Origin: Pseudomonas sp. Os17
GTDB taxonomy: Bacteria; Pseudomonadota; Gammaproteobacteria; Pseudomonadales; Pseudomonadaceae
DNA length: 64,000 nucleotides
Assembly (NCBI RefSeq): GCF_001547895.1
Contig: NZ_AP014627.1
Coordinates: 4,219,501 to 4,283,500, forward strand
Direction: 5' to 3'
Position 1 is the stretch's first letter. The number at the start of each line of letters is the position of its first letter. The position numbers and the translations under genes are program-made. Shown piece by piece: positions 31,169-39,610 of this stretch. Under the pieces are notes generated by a model. It saw only the letters and a list, made by a program, of their open reading frames with translations. It did no database searches and was not told where the DNA came from.

Positions 31169-32518
31169 ATGCAAACCACCAGTGCGACAACCCAACAGCC
31201 CGCCAGCCCACCCATGGGGCAATCGGCTGTGGGCTCCCAGGCCGAACACCTGACGTTGCTGTTCCTGATCCAGCTGATCGTGATCTTTTCCGTCAGCCGG
31301 GTGATCTCCTGGCTCAGCACCCGCTGCCTGGGACAAACCCCGGTGGCCGGTGAAATCCTTGCAGGCCTGGTGCTGGGCCCAAGCTTGCTGGGGTATTTTT
31401 TTCCAGAGCTGTTGCACAGCATCTTCGTGCCGCAGACCTCTACCGCATTCATCGCGACGGCTCAGGTCGGGCTGATTCTGCTGATGTTCCAGGTGGGCCT
31501 GGAGTTCGAATTTGGCGCGCACCTCAAAGGCCGCAAGCGTTCGATCATCTTCATCAGTCTTGGGGGCTTGCTGGTGCCCTTCGCCAGCGGCTTTTTCAGC
31601 GCCGAATTTTTCTGGCTGCAGATAACCGGTGAGCGGCCTCCGCTGCTGGCCTTTCAACTGTTCTTCGCCACAGCCCTGTCAATCACCGCCCTGCCGATTC
31701 TGGGGCGCATTTTCATGGAACTGGGCCTGTCGCGATCACGGGTGGCGACCCTGACCATCGGTGCCGCGGCAATCGACGATGTATGCGGTTGGCTGATCCT
31801 GGGCGGCGTGACCTCGATCATTGCCTCGAACTTCAACGTCTGGACCTCGCTCCTGAGGATGCTGGCCCTGGCGCTGTTCATCGTCGTGGTGCTGTGGCAG
31901 GTCCGCCCCTTGATCCTGCGCTGGATCATCGGCGACCTGGAGCGTCGGCCCCTGTCGGCACACGGCATTTCACTGATGCTGATCGTGCTCTTTGCCAGCG
32001 CCGTCATCACCAACCTGATAGGGGTGTTCTCGATCATTGGCGGCTTCATCATGGGCGTGGCGCTGCATACTCACCGGCCCTTTGTCGCCCAGTGGAACGC
32101 CAAGGTCGGCGGCTTGGTCAACGCGTTCTTCCTGCCGGTATTTTTCGCCTATACGGGCCTGCGAACCGACGTAGGTTCGTTGGAGGGCAGTAACGCCCTG
32201 CTCAACTGTCTGCTGGTGTGCCTGGTGGCATTTGCCAGCAAGTTCTTCGGGGCCTACGGTTCCAGCCGGCTGCTGGGAGAAAGCCCGCGAAACTCGGCGC
32301 TGATCGGGGTCTGCATGAACACCCGCGCCTTGATGGAACTGGTGGTGCTCAACGTCGGTTATGACCTTGGCGTGCTGCCCAAAGAGTACTTCACCATCCT
32401 GGTGATCATGGCGATCATCAGCACCTTCATCGCCTCACCGCTGATCCGCCTGCTGACTGCCCGCGAGCGCCTGGGGCAGCCGATGCCGATAGCGGGCAAT
32501 CAACCCGCCCAGTTGTGA
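31169..32518 (+). CDS. Kef/CPA2-type cation:proton antiporter
   Basis: 449 aa with 11-13 hydrophobic segments forming a Na+/H+ exchanger domain (LTLLFLIQLIVIFSVSRVISW, GLVLGPSLLGYFFPE, ATALSITALPILGRIFMELG, GAAAIDDVCGW). It stops after the membrane domain and lacks the cytosolic TrkA-N/RCK domain of KefB/KefC, so it is not glutathione-adduct gated in the known way. Family members exchange K+ or Na+ for H+. In this operon it may help with acid or electrophile stress or export, but the link is only by position. The start follows AGGAAG by 6 bases. Confidence 0.8.
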   Translation: MQTTSATTQQPASPPMGQSAVGSQAEHLTLLFLIQLIVIFSVSRVISWLSTRCLGQTPVAGEILAGLVLGPSLLGYFFPELLHSIFVPQTSTAFIATAQVGLILLMFQVGLEFEFGAHLKGRKRSIIFISLGGLLVPFASGFFSAEFFWLQITGERPPLLAFQLFFATALSITALPILGRIFMELGLSRSRVATLTIGAAAIDDVCGWLILGGVTSIIASNFNVWTSLLRMLALALFIVVVLWQVRPLILRWIIGDLERRPLSAHGISLMLIVLFASAVITNLIGVFSIIGGFIMGVALHTHRPFVAQWNAKVGGLVNAFFLPVFFAYTGLRTDVGSLEGSNALLNCLLVCLVAFASKFFGAYGSSRLLGESPRNSALIGVCMNTRALMELVVLNVGYDLGVLPKEYFTILVIMAIISTFIASPLIRLLTARERLGQPMPIAGNQPAQL

Positions 32519-32524
32519 CAGCTC

Positions 32525-32556
32525 GGATCTGGTCGGTCGCGCCACCGACCAGATCC
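32525..32556. terminator. Hairpin between the convergent kef-like and MHS transporter genes
   Basis: Perfect 13-bp stem GGATCTGGTCGGT / ACCGACCAGATCC with a 6-nt loop, in the 47-bp gap between two convergent genes. No T-tract on either side. Position strongly suggests a shared transcription end point. Confidence 0.6.
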
Positions 32557-32565
32557 GCGCTTGGC

Positions 32566-33906
32566 TCATGCGCCGACGGTAGGCAGGCTCAAGGCGGCGT
32601 CTGGCTGCCTTGCCGGGTGCTCCGCGGCACAGGCAACGAAGTCTTCCTTGCGCAGCACCACCAGGGCAATCAGCGACGCCACGCCGGTGGCCACGTAGAA
32701 GTACCAGGGCGCGGTGATGTCGCCGGTGATCTTGATCAGCCAGGTGGAAATCAGCGGCGCGCTGCCGCCGAACACCGCCACCGGAATGTTGTAGGCCACG
32801 GCGATGCCGGTGGAGCGGATGCGGGTGGGCAGCAGTTCGCTCATCAGCGCGTAGGTCGACGACGCATAGAGCCCGAACAGGATCGCCACCGCCATCAACG
32901 GCCAGAACAGCGTGGCCGGGGTGGCGTTGGGCGCGGTCTTGAAGAACCAGTACATGGCCAGGGTGGCCAGGGTGCCGATCACCATCAGGAACGGCTTGCG
33001 GCCGTAGCGGTCGGTGAAGGCTCCGCCCAGGGGCATGACCAGGGCCGCCGAGAGGCTGGCGACGAACACATAGAGCAAGGTGGTGCCGCTGTCGAACTTG
33101 AGGGTGTTGGACATGTAGGTCGAGGCGAAGGTCAGCACCAGGTAAAAGATCGAGCTGTGCAGGGTGATGATGAAAAACACCAGGGCAATCGAGCGTTTCC
33201 ACTGCCAGACTTCGCGCAGCGGCGCCTTGGAGGTCTCTCCGGCCTGCACCAGGGCGAGGAACTCCGGGCTGTCTTCAAGCTTCAGGCGGATGTACAGGGA
33301 AATGAAGCCCAAAGGGCCGGCGAGCAGGAACGGAATGCGCCAGCCCCAGTCCTGCATCACTTGCGCCCCCAGGCCCCAGGTCATGCCGTTGGCCACCGCG
33401 CCGCCCAGCAACAGGCCGAGCACCGCGGTGACCATCAGCCAGCAAGTGGCGAAGCCGCGGCGCCCGGGGCCGGCGTATTCGGCAATGAAGCTGGTGATGG
33501 TGCCGATCTCGCCACCGGCGGAAAACCCCTGCACACAGCGGATCAGCACCAGGATGACCGGCGCGGCGATGCCGATGCTGGCGTAGGTCGGCAACAGGCC
33601 CAGGAGGAAGGTCGAGCCGGCCATCAGCACCAGCACCGTGATCAGGGTCCGGCGCCGGCCGATGCGGTCCGCCAACGGGCCGAAGAACAGGCCGCCCAGG
33701 GGCCGGATGAAAAAGCTCAGGGCAAAGGCCGCGAAACTCGCCAGCAGGCTGCTGGTGGGGTCATCGGAGACGAAGAACGCCTTGCCGATGTACAGCGCCA
33801 GAAAGCCGTAGACGCCGTAGTCGTACCACTCGATCAAGTGGCCGGAGGTGGCGCCGATAAAGGCCCGGCGCCGCTGGCGCTGGGGATTGCAAGAGGACAC
33901 GTCCAT
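32566..33906 (-). CDS. MFS transporter, metabolite:H+ symporter (MHS) family
   Basis: 446 aa, 12 predicted membrane segments. HLIEWYDYGVYGFLALYIGKAFF and FIRPLGGLFFGPLADRIGRRRTL are the MHS (KgtP/ShiA/ProP-like) signatures, with a second copy of the MFS loop motif in GGAFTDRYGRKPFL. Such proteins import organic acids such as alpha-ketoglutarate, shikimate or dicarboxylates with protons. AGGAG lies seven bases before the ATG. It is followed upstream by acyl-CoA synthetase and thiolase genes on the same strand, so it may bring in the substrate of that set. Confidence 0.85.
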   Translation of the reverse strand: MDVSSCNPQRQRRRAFIGATSGHLIEWYDYGVYGFLALYIGKAFFVSDDPTSSLLASFAAFALSFFIRPLGGLFFGPLADRIGRRRTLITVLVLMAGSTFLLGLLPTYASIGIAAPVILVLIRCVQGFSAGGEIGTITSFIAEYAGPGRRGFATCWLMVTAVLGLLLGGAVANGMTWGLGAQVMQDWGWRIPFLLAGPLGFISLYIRLKLEDSPEFLALVQAGETSKAPLREVWQWKRSIALVFFIITLHSSIFYLVLTFASTYMSNTLKFDSGTTLLYVFVASLSAALVMPLGGAFTDRYGRKPFLMVIGTLATLAMYWFFKTAPNATPATLFWPLMAVAILFGLYASSTYALMSELLPTRIRSTGIAVAYNIPVAVFGGSAPLISTWLIKITGDITAPWYFYVATGVASLIALVVLRKEDFVACAAEHPARQPDAALSLPTVGA

Positions 33907-33949
33907 GTTGGGAGACTCCTGTCGTACTGCGGTCCATGGGAAAGTGCGT

Positions 33950-35491
33950 TCAGCGGTCGGTAACGGCCCCGGTCGGGTCCTGCAGCCACTGACGCAAGCG
34001 GGTCTTGAGAATCTTGCCGTAGCTGTTCTTCGGCAGCTCGGCGCAAAACAGGTATTTGCGCGGTTTCTTGAACGACGCCATGCGCGTCACGAACCACTGG
34101 TTGAGCACCTGCGGGTCCAGGCCGTCGGGGTCGCGCGCGACCACGAAGGCCACCACCGACTCGCCCCATTCGGCATCCGCCTGGCCCACCACGCACACCT
34201 CGAACACCTGGGGATGCTGCATCAGCACCTCCTCCACCTCCCTCGGGTAGATGTTGCTGCCGCCGGAAATGATCACGTCCTTGGAGCGGTCGGTCAGGGT
34301 CAGGAAGCCGCGGCTGTCGAGGAAACCGATATCGCCGGTGAGCAACCAGCCCTCCACCAGGGTCGCCCGGGTAGCGGCCGGGTTGTCCCAGTAGCCGTGC
34401 ATCACCGGGGCGCCGCGCACGGCGATTTCCCCGGGCTCGCCGGCCGGCAGGGGCTGTCCCCGGGGATCGAGGATGCGCACTTCGACACAGGCATGCGGGC
34501 GCCCCACCGACGCCGCCAGCGCCGGCCAGTCCGGGTGCTGGCGCTCGGCGATCAGCTCCCGGGACAGCGCGCTGATGCTCATCGGGCACTCGCCCTGGCC
34601 GTAGATCTGCACCAGCCGCGGGCCGAAGGTGTCCAGGGCCTGGGCCAGGTCCGCCCGGTACATCGGTGCCCCGCCGTAGACGATGGTCTTGATGCCCGTG
34701 CCGTCATAGCCTTGCTGCCGGGCCTGCTCGACCATGCGCTTGACCATGGTCGGCGCGGCAAACAGGCTGACCTGCCCCAGTTCCTGCGCCAGCCCGAACA
34801 GCTCTGGCGCATCGAACCCCCGGGACTCCGGCACCACGTGCCGGGCACCACAGCGCACGTGAATGAAGTTGTACAGCCCGGCACCGTGGGACATCGGCGC
34901 GGCATAGACCAGCGCATCGCCGGCCTGCACCGGATCGACATCCAGCGGGTAGCACAGCGACATGGCGATCAGGTTGCCGTGGGACAGCATCACCCCCTTG
35001 GAACGGCCGGTGGTGCCCGAGGTGTAGAACAGCCAGGCCAGCTCGTCATCGGCGCACGGCCAGGGCTCGCGCAGTTCGCCGTCCGGGGCGCCCGCCGGCG
35101 CCGGCATGACTTCGCCGGGCAGCTCGCGGCAATCGGCGGGCAGATCCTGCAGCTCGAAGGTCCGGCCGCCGTCGGTGAAGATCAACCTGGCCCCGGCATT
35201 GCCGACGATCCAGGCCGCCTCCCGCGGATGCAGCTTGCTGTTGACCGGCACCGCCACCGCCCCGCTCCACCAGATGGCGTAGAGCAGTTCCAGGTAGTCG
35301 CAGCTGTTCTTCATCAGCAAGGCCACCCGGTCCCCGGCGGCGATGCTGTGGTCGTGCCGCAGGTGCAGGGCGCGGGCCCGGACCCGCGCGGCAAACCCCT
35401 GGTAGTCGGCCACCTGGCGGCGGCCCTCGAACAGCGCCGGGCGCTGCGGCCAGCGTTGGGCCGCGTCCAGCAGCCAATGGGCGATGTTCAT
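33950..35491 (-). CDS. Acyl-CoA synthetase (AMP-dependent synthetase/ligase)
   Basis: 513 aa. The adenylate-forming core has WLFYTSGTTGRSKGVMLSHG (P-loop), YGQGECPMS, GDIGFLDSRGFLTLTDRSKD and IISGGSNIYPREVEEVL, and the catalytic Lys near the end (NSYGKILKTRL). It activates a carboxylic acid to its CoA thioester with ATP. Fatty, aromatic or dicarboxylic acid substrates are all possible. It begins 2 bp after the thiolase stop, so the two are in one operon, and the MHS transporter follows 43 bp downstream. Confidence 0.87.
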   Translation of the reverse strand: MNIAHWLLDAAQRWPQRPALFEGRRQVADYQGFAARVRARALHLRHDHSIAAGDRVALLMKNSCDYLELLYAIWWSGAVAVPVNSKLHPREAAWIVGNAGARLIFTDGGRTFELQDLPADCRELPGEVMPAPAGAPDGELREPWPCADDELAWLFYTSGTTGRSKGVMLSHGNLIAMSLCYPLDVDPVQAGDALVYAAPMSHGAGLYNFIHVRCGARHVVPESRGFDAPELFGLAQELGQVSLFAAPTMVKRMVEQARQQGYDGTGIKTIVYGGAPMYRADLAQALDTFGPRLVQIYGQGECPMSISALSRELIAERQHPDWPALAASVGRPHACVEVRILDPRGQPLPAGEPGEIAVRGAPVMHGYWDNPAATRATLVEGWLLTGDIGFLDSRGFLTLTDRSKDVIISGGSNIYPREVEEVLMQHPQVFEVCVVGQADAEWGESVVAFVVARDPDGLDPQVLNQWFVTRMASFKKPRKYLFCAELPKNSYGKILKTRLRQWLQDPTGAVTDR

Positions 35492-35493
35492 GC

Positions 35494-36672
35494 TCAGGCC
35501 CTGAGCGCTTGCAGGACCGTGGCGTAGTTGGCCACGGCCATCCCGCCCATGTTGAACAACAGGCCGAACTCGGCCCGGGGCACGCCCAGGCCAATCGGCT
35601 CGCCGATCAATTGGCGAAAGCCCAGGGCATGCATCGACACGCCGGTGGCCCCCACCGGGTGGCCCTTGGCCTTGAGCCCGCCGGACAGGTTGACCGGCAA
35701 ACGGCCGCCGTGGCGCACGATGCCCTCGTCCAGGGCCCGATGGCCTTCGCCCTTGGGCGCCAGGCCCATGGCTTCATAGATCAGCAGCTCGGCGATGGTG
35801 AAGCAGTCGTGGACCTCGGCAAAGCTCATGTCTCCCAGGCTGACCCCGGCCTCGCGCAAGGCGCCGTGGATGGCCCGCTGCGGACCGTCAAAGGCCAGGA
35901 TGTCGCGACTGGCCATCGGCAGCAGGTCATTGACCTGGCTCAGGGCGCGGATCGCCACTTCGCGCCGGAACAAACGCGCGCGCTGCGGCGAAGCCAGGAC
36001 AATCGCCGCCGCGCCGTCACTGATCAGCGAGCAGTCGGTGAGGCGCAAGGACGGCGCGATCAGCGGATTGCTCTGGGACACCTGGTTGCAATGCTCGAAG
36101 TCCATCGCTCGGTGCATCTGCGCCAGCGGGTTGGCCATGGCATTGCTGTGGTTCTTCACCGCGATCGCCGCCATCGAGGCCAGCGGGCTGTGGTAGCGCT
36201 CGGTGTACTGCTGGGCGACCCGGGCAAACAGCTGCGCAAAGCTCAGGCCGGCTTCCGCGGGATCGTTCTGGTAACCGGCACCAGCCAGGGCTTGGGTGAC
36301 CTCGGCGGTGGAGTTGCTGGTCATCTTTTCCGCGCCCACCACCAGCACCAGTTCAGCGGCGCCACTGCGGATCGCATTGACCCCCGCGAGGATCGCCGCC
36401 GAGCCCGAGGCGCAGGCATTTTCGCAACGGGTGGCCGGTTTGAAGCGCAATTGCGGGTCGGCCTGGAGCATCAGCGAGGCGGGAAAACCGTCCGGCACCA
36501 GGCCTGCGTTGAAATGCCCGAGAAACAGTGCATCGATCTCGGCGGCATCGATCGCGGCATCCGCCAGGGCCTCGCGGGTGACCTGGACGATCAGGTCCTC
36601 CAGGGTCAGCCCCTGGAGACGACCGAACGATGTGTGGGCGGCAGCGACGATGGATACGGAAGCATGATTCAT
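35494..36672 (-). CDS. Thiolase, SCP2-type acetyl-CoA C-acyltransferase-like
   Basis: 392 aa from ATG 36672; the frame continues to 36747 but that start has no support. Nucleophile Cys lies in CENACASGSAAILAG (residue ~88), and the later catalytic motif reads SGGLKAKGHPVGATGVSMH. The HFNAGLVPDGFPASL and SLRLTDCSLISDGAAAIVL segments place it with SCP2-type thiolases. It cleaves or joins beta-ketoacyl-CoA, acting with the adjoining ligase in breakdown of a carboxylic acid. It is divergent from the PAS-LuxR regulator, which likely controls it. Confidence 0.87.
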   Translation of the reverse strand: MNHASVSIVAAAHTSFGRLQGLTLEDLIVQVTREALADAAIDAAEIDALFLGHFNAGLVPDGFPASLMLQADPQLRFKPATRCENACASGSAAILAGVNAIRSGAAELVLVVGAEKMTSNSTAEVTQALAGAGYQNDPAEAGLSFAQLFARVAQQYTERYHSPLASMAAIAVKNHSNAMANPLAQMHRAMDFEHCNQVSQSNPLIAPSLRLTDCSLISDGAAAIVLASPQRARLFRREVAIRALSQVNDLLPMASRDILAFDGPQRAIHGALREAGVSLGDMSFAEVHDCFTIAELLIYEAMGLAPKGEGHRALDEGIVRHGGRLPVNLSGGLKAKGHPVGATGVSMHALGFRQLIGEPIGLGVPRAEFGLLFNMGGMAVANYATVLQALRA

Positions 36673-36735
36673 GGTGATTTTCTTCTGTGCTTGAAGCGGA
36701 CGTTCCCTACAATGGCGAGCGCCACAATCAGACGC

Positions 36736-36773
36736 TAGTTGGGGCAACTACGTACAACAGTAAGTAGTGCCCC
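36736..36773. promoter_or_regulatory. Nested palindromes in the thiolase / PAS-LuxR divergent promoter
   Basis: TAGTTG-GGG-CAACTA (36736-36750) is a perfect 6+6 inverted repeat. Overlapping it, GGGGCAACTAC (36741-36751) pairs with GTAGTGCCCC (36764-36773) with one bulged base. Both sit between the two divergent starts, 64 bp from the thiolase ATG and 45 bp from the regulator ATG. A regulator-binding site is a fair guess; which protein binds is not shown. Confidence 0.5.
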
Positions 36774-36817
36774 CCGCGCCAGAGCGGCGCAACGACTTCC
36801 ACGAGGCAGGATGCCCC

Positions 36818-37390
36818 ATGACCGTATATGCCCAGCAGCTCCAGGACCTAGAGCGCCTGGCCTTCCAGGTTTCCCCCGCACCGCAGTTGATCACCGGGCA
36901 TCGGCGCATGCTCGACTGCAACCAGGCATTCCTGCGCCTGTTCGGCTATGAGCGCGAACAGTTGCTCGATCACCTGACCCTGTTGCTGTACCCGTCCCAG
37001 GCCGACTACCAGAGCATTGGCGAGCGCAGCGAACACTGGCTGCGCAACGGCCAGGGCGCGTCCTACACGGACGAACGCTTTATGCAGCACCGCAACGGCG
37101 AAGTGTTCTGGGCCCGGGCCCATGGTTTTTCCCTGACCCCGGACGACCCGTTCGGGCTGATGATCTGGCACTTCGAACGCCTGGACCGGCAGCTGGCGCC
37201 CACCGTGCGCCTGACCCCACGCGAGCGCGAGATCTCGCTGCACATCGTCAACGGCCTGACCTGCAAGGAAGTGGCGCGCAAACTGGCGATTTCCCACCGC
37301 ACGGTGGAGGTGCACCGCGCCCGCCTGATGAAGAAGCTGCAGGCCAAGAACAGCGCCGAGCTGGTGTCGAAGATCATCTACATCAGCTAG
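36818..37390 (+). CDS. PAS-domain LuxR-type transcriptional regulator
   Basis: 190 aa from ATG 36818; a GTG at 36767 gives a longer form that seems less likely. N-terminal PAS domain (LITGHRRMLDCNQAFLRLFGYEREQLL ... RNGEVFWARAHGFSL, in outline), then a LuxR helix-turn-helix (LTPREREISLHIVNGLTCKEVARKLAISHRTVEVHRARLMKKL). No receiver domain, so it senses through the PAS pocket rather than by phosphorylation. It is divergent from the thiolase-ligase-transporter operon and its 3' end overlaps the next convergent gene by 8 bp. Likely the local activator. Confidence 0.86.
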   Translation: MTVYAQQLQDLERLAFQVSPAPQLITGHRRMLDCNQAFLRLFGYEREQLLDHLTLLLYPSQADYQSIGERSEHWLRNGQGASYTDERFMQHRNGEVFWARAHGFSLTPDDPFGLMIWHFERLDRQLAPTVRLTPREREISLHIVNGLTCKEVARKLAISHRTVEVHRARLMKKLQAKNSAELVSKIIYIS

Positions 37391-37913
37391 GGGCTTGCCC
37401 CAGCACCTCGCTGGCGCTCAGCCGCAGCAACTTCAAGGGCCCGATCGTCCCGCCCTCCAGGCTGCCGCCCTGGTTCAACACCTTGTTCGCCGCGTTCATC
37501 TCGGCGCTGTGTTGCGTCACGCTGACAAAGGTGCCGTGGGGCAACTCCTCGCTCCAACCCGCTTCGAGCGTGTTGTAGGCCAGCATCAGCGCGGCGGTGA
37601 AATAGTGCTGGCTGGAAACCGGGATCTGCACCTCCTGGTCATTGTCGTCGTAGGCGATGAAGTGACCGACGAAGGTCTCCACCCCCAGGCGCTTGAGCAG
37701 CGGCCAGCTCAGGGCCGAGGGCACGAAGGCGTTGAGCTTCTCGGCGACGATGGCCGAGTAGCCACGGGCCTGGAGCATCTGCACGATCTCGTCTTCGCTG
37801 GCCTTGGGGTGGGCGCCCATCACTTGCAGGGCTTCGACCACGGCCTGGTGGGCGGTCTGGTGGTCGGGGTAATCGGCGCAATGCGCGCAGTTGGGCGGGC
37901 AGGTATCGGTCAC
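37383..37913 (-). CDS. Unknown protein, first of two tandem paralogues
   Basis: 176 aa, GTG start chosen because its paralogue 83 bp upstream begins at the same place in the alignment; no good ribosome-binding site is seen. I do not recognise a characterised family. It shares most of its length with the neighbour: ASEDEIVQMLQARGYSAIVAEKLNAFVPSALSW, HYFTAALMLAYNTLEAGWSEELP, and ...LRLSASE near the end. The N-terminus is Cys-rich (CPPNCAHC), which could hold a metal. No signal peptide or membrane segment. Its 3' end overlaps the PAS-LuxR gene by 8 bp. Confidence 0.65.
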   Translation of the reverse strand: MTDTCPPNCAHCADYPDHQTAHQAVVEALQVMGAHPKASEDEIVQMLQARGYSAIVAEKLNAFVPSALSWPLLKRLGVETFVGHFIAYDDNDQEVQIPVSSQHYFTAALMLAYNTLEAGWSEELPHGTFVSVTQHSAEMNAANKVLNQGGSLEGGTIGPLKLLRLSASEVLGQAPS

Positions 37914-37995
37914 GGGAGGCGAAGGTCCATATCGGTCTCAAAAAAAACAGCCGCAGGGTAACCCCATGACCTGCGGCCCGCCAGTGTCCGGGCGC

Positions 37996-38508
37996 TTACT
38001 CAAGCGCCGCCCTGGCATCCAGACGCAGCAGTTGCACGGGCTCCAGGGTGGACCCCTGCAGGGACTCCCCGGCATACAGCGCCTCGTTGGCCATGGCCAT
38101 TTCGGCGCTGCGGCCAGCCACCATTTCGTAGGTCTTGCGCGGCAGCACCTCGCTCCAGCCGTTTTCGAAGGTGTTGTAGGCCAGGGTCAGCGCGGCGGTG
38201 AAGTAGTGCTGATCGGCCACCGGAACCCGGACCTCCTCGCCCGCCTCATCCAGGGCGATGAAGTGGTTGGGCAGGTGTTTCACCCCCAGGCGCTTGAGCA
38301 CGATCCAGGCCAGGGCCGATGGCACGAAGGCGTTGAGTTTTTCCGCGGCGATGGCCGAGTAGCCACGCGCCTGCAGCAGTTGGACGATGTCGTCCTCGCT
38401 GGCCTCGGGGTGGTCGGCCATCAACTCCAGGGTATCGAGTACGCCCTGATGGGCATTGGCGTGATCCAGGCAGCAGCTGCAGTCCGGCGGGTGCGAATCG
38501 TCATGCAT
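37996..38508 (-). CDS. Unknown protein, second of two tandem paralogues
   Basis: 170 aa, ATG start. Closely related to the next gene: ASEDDIVQLLQARGYSAIAAEKLNAFVPSALAW, HYFTAALTLAYNTFENGWSEVLP, and LLRLDARAALE at the end. The N-terminus again has clustered Cys and His (CSCCLDHANAH), which may bind a metal, though the spacing differs between the two. The conserved RGYSAIxAEKLNAFVPSAL helix is the best handle for a search. The pair follows the cyclase gene in the same direction, so they may act on its product; function unknown. Confidence 0.65.
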   Translation of the reverse strand: MHDDSHPPDCSCCLDHANAHQGVLDTLELMADHPEASEDDIVQLLQARGYSAIAAEKLNAFVPSALAWIVLKRLGVKHLPNHFIALDEAGEEVRVPVADQHYFTAALTLAYNTFENGWSEVLPRKTYEMVAGRSAEMAMANEALYAGESLQGSTLEPVQLLRLDARAALE

Positions 38509-38589
38509 GATCGGTCGATGATCCCTATCGGTCTTGGTGAGGGGGCGCAGGATAAACCCTGCGCCCGCCTCTCCACCAGCAAGCGCCGG

Positions 38590-39564
38590 CTACTTGATGA
38601 CGATGGGGTTAACCGGTGCCCCGCTGCCGCCGACGATCTTCAACGGCGCAGCGGTGTAGAGGAAGGTCCACTGGCCGTCGGCGGCGCAATCCTCGGCCAG
38701 GTCTTCGAGCAGCACGATCTCGGTGAAGGCGATCCCCAGGTTGCGCATCAGCGCGCAGTGCAGCGGGATCTGCACCCCGGACACCGGGTCGGTGATCACT
38801 TCGTTAGCGATGGTGTCGGTGACCAGGTTGGGGATCTCCATCTGGTTGAACCAGTCCACCAGTTCGCGGCTGTAGGTCAGCCCGGGCTCCACCAGATCCT
38901 TGAAGAACTCGGTCTTGCCGTACTCGTAGAAGGCGCCCATGGAGCCGGTGCGGATGATCAGGATGTCGCGTTTCTCGATGGCCACGCCCTGGGCCTTGGC
39001 GGCGGCCAGCAGGTCCAGGTGATTGAAGGTCTCGCCGCGGCCCAGGTACTTCTTGCCGCGATGCCGGGCCATGTCGATCAGCACCGCGCGGCCCACCACG
39101 CCGCGCTCGGCAATCGGCAGCACGCTGGCCTTGGCCATGCCGCCGACGGTGCTGCTGGCGTCGTAGCCGTTCCACAGCTGGTTGTCGTACCAGGCGTGGC
39201 CCAGGGCGTCGTACTGGGTCGAGCCCTGCAACTGCATGAAGATCACGTCGTCGCAGTACTCGGCACCGCCGGTCATCGACGGCTGCTTGCCGGCCTGATA
39301 GTGGCTGCGGTCCAGGGTATTGAAGCGCATCGAAGGGTTGCGCGCCGGCCACATCGGGTCACCGCCGGGGTGGCCGATCTGCACCTGCAGGGTGAAGGTC
39401 TTGCCCTGGCGCACCGCGGCGACACCGCGCAGCACCTCGGCCTGTTGCAGGTAGTTGAGGGCGCCAACCTCGTCGTCCGGCCCCCATTTGCCCCAGTTCT
39501 TTGGCAGGCCTTCAAGCAGCTGCCGGGTATTGGGGTGGTGCTTGTCGTTATCGATCCCACACAT
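38590..39564 (-). CDS. Cyclase-family (PF04199-like) hydrolase
   Basis: 324 aa from ATG 39564, with GGAG upstream; the frame runs on to 39633 into repeat DNA. It matches the putative cyclase / kynurenine-formamidase-like fold (WGPDDEVGALNYL, then IFMQLQGSTQYDALGHAWY, and GITFTEIVLLEDLAED-like end). The usual metal-binding HxGTHxDxxxH appears as QGSTQYDALGH, so the first two His ligands are Gln-type here. This form occurs in a subgroup of the family and its activity is uncertain. The gene lies downstream of SDR, aldehyde dehydrogenase and tartrate-dehydrogenase-like genes on the same strand, but across a 483-bp repeat-filled gap. Confidence 0.78.
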   Translation of the reverse strand: MCGIDNDKHHPNTRQLLEGLPKNWGKWGPDDEVGALNYLQQAEVLRGVAAVRQGKTFTLQVQIGHPGGDPMWPARNPSMRFNTLDRSHYQAGKQPSMTGGAEYCDDVIFMQLQGSTQYDALGHAWYDNQLWNGYDASSTVGGMAKASVLPIAERGVVGRAVLIDMARHRGKKYLGRGETFNHLDLLAAAKAQGVAIEKRDILIIRTGSMGAFYEYGKTEFFKDLVEPGLTYSRELVDWFNQMEIPNLVTDTIANEVITDPVSGVQIPLHCALMRNLGIAFTEIVLLEDLAEDCAADGQWTFLYTAAPLKIVGGSGAPVNPIVIK

Positions 39565-39610
39565 GTCGAATGCACTCCATTGATTGGGTTGAAGCGGGCG
39601 AAAATACCCG

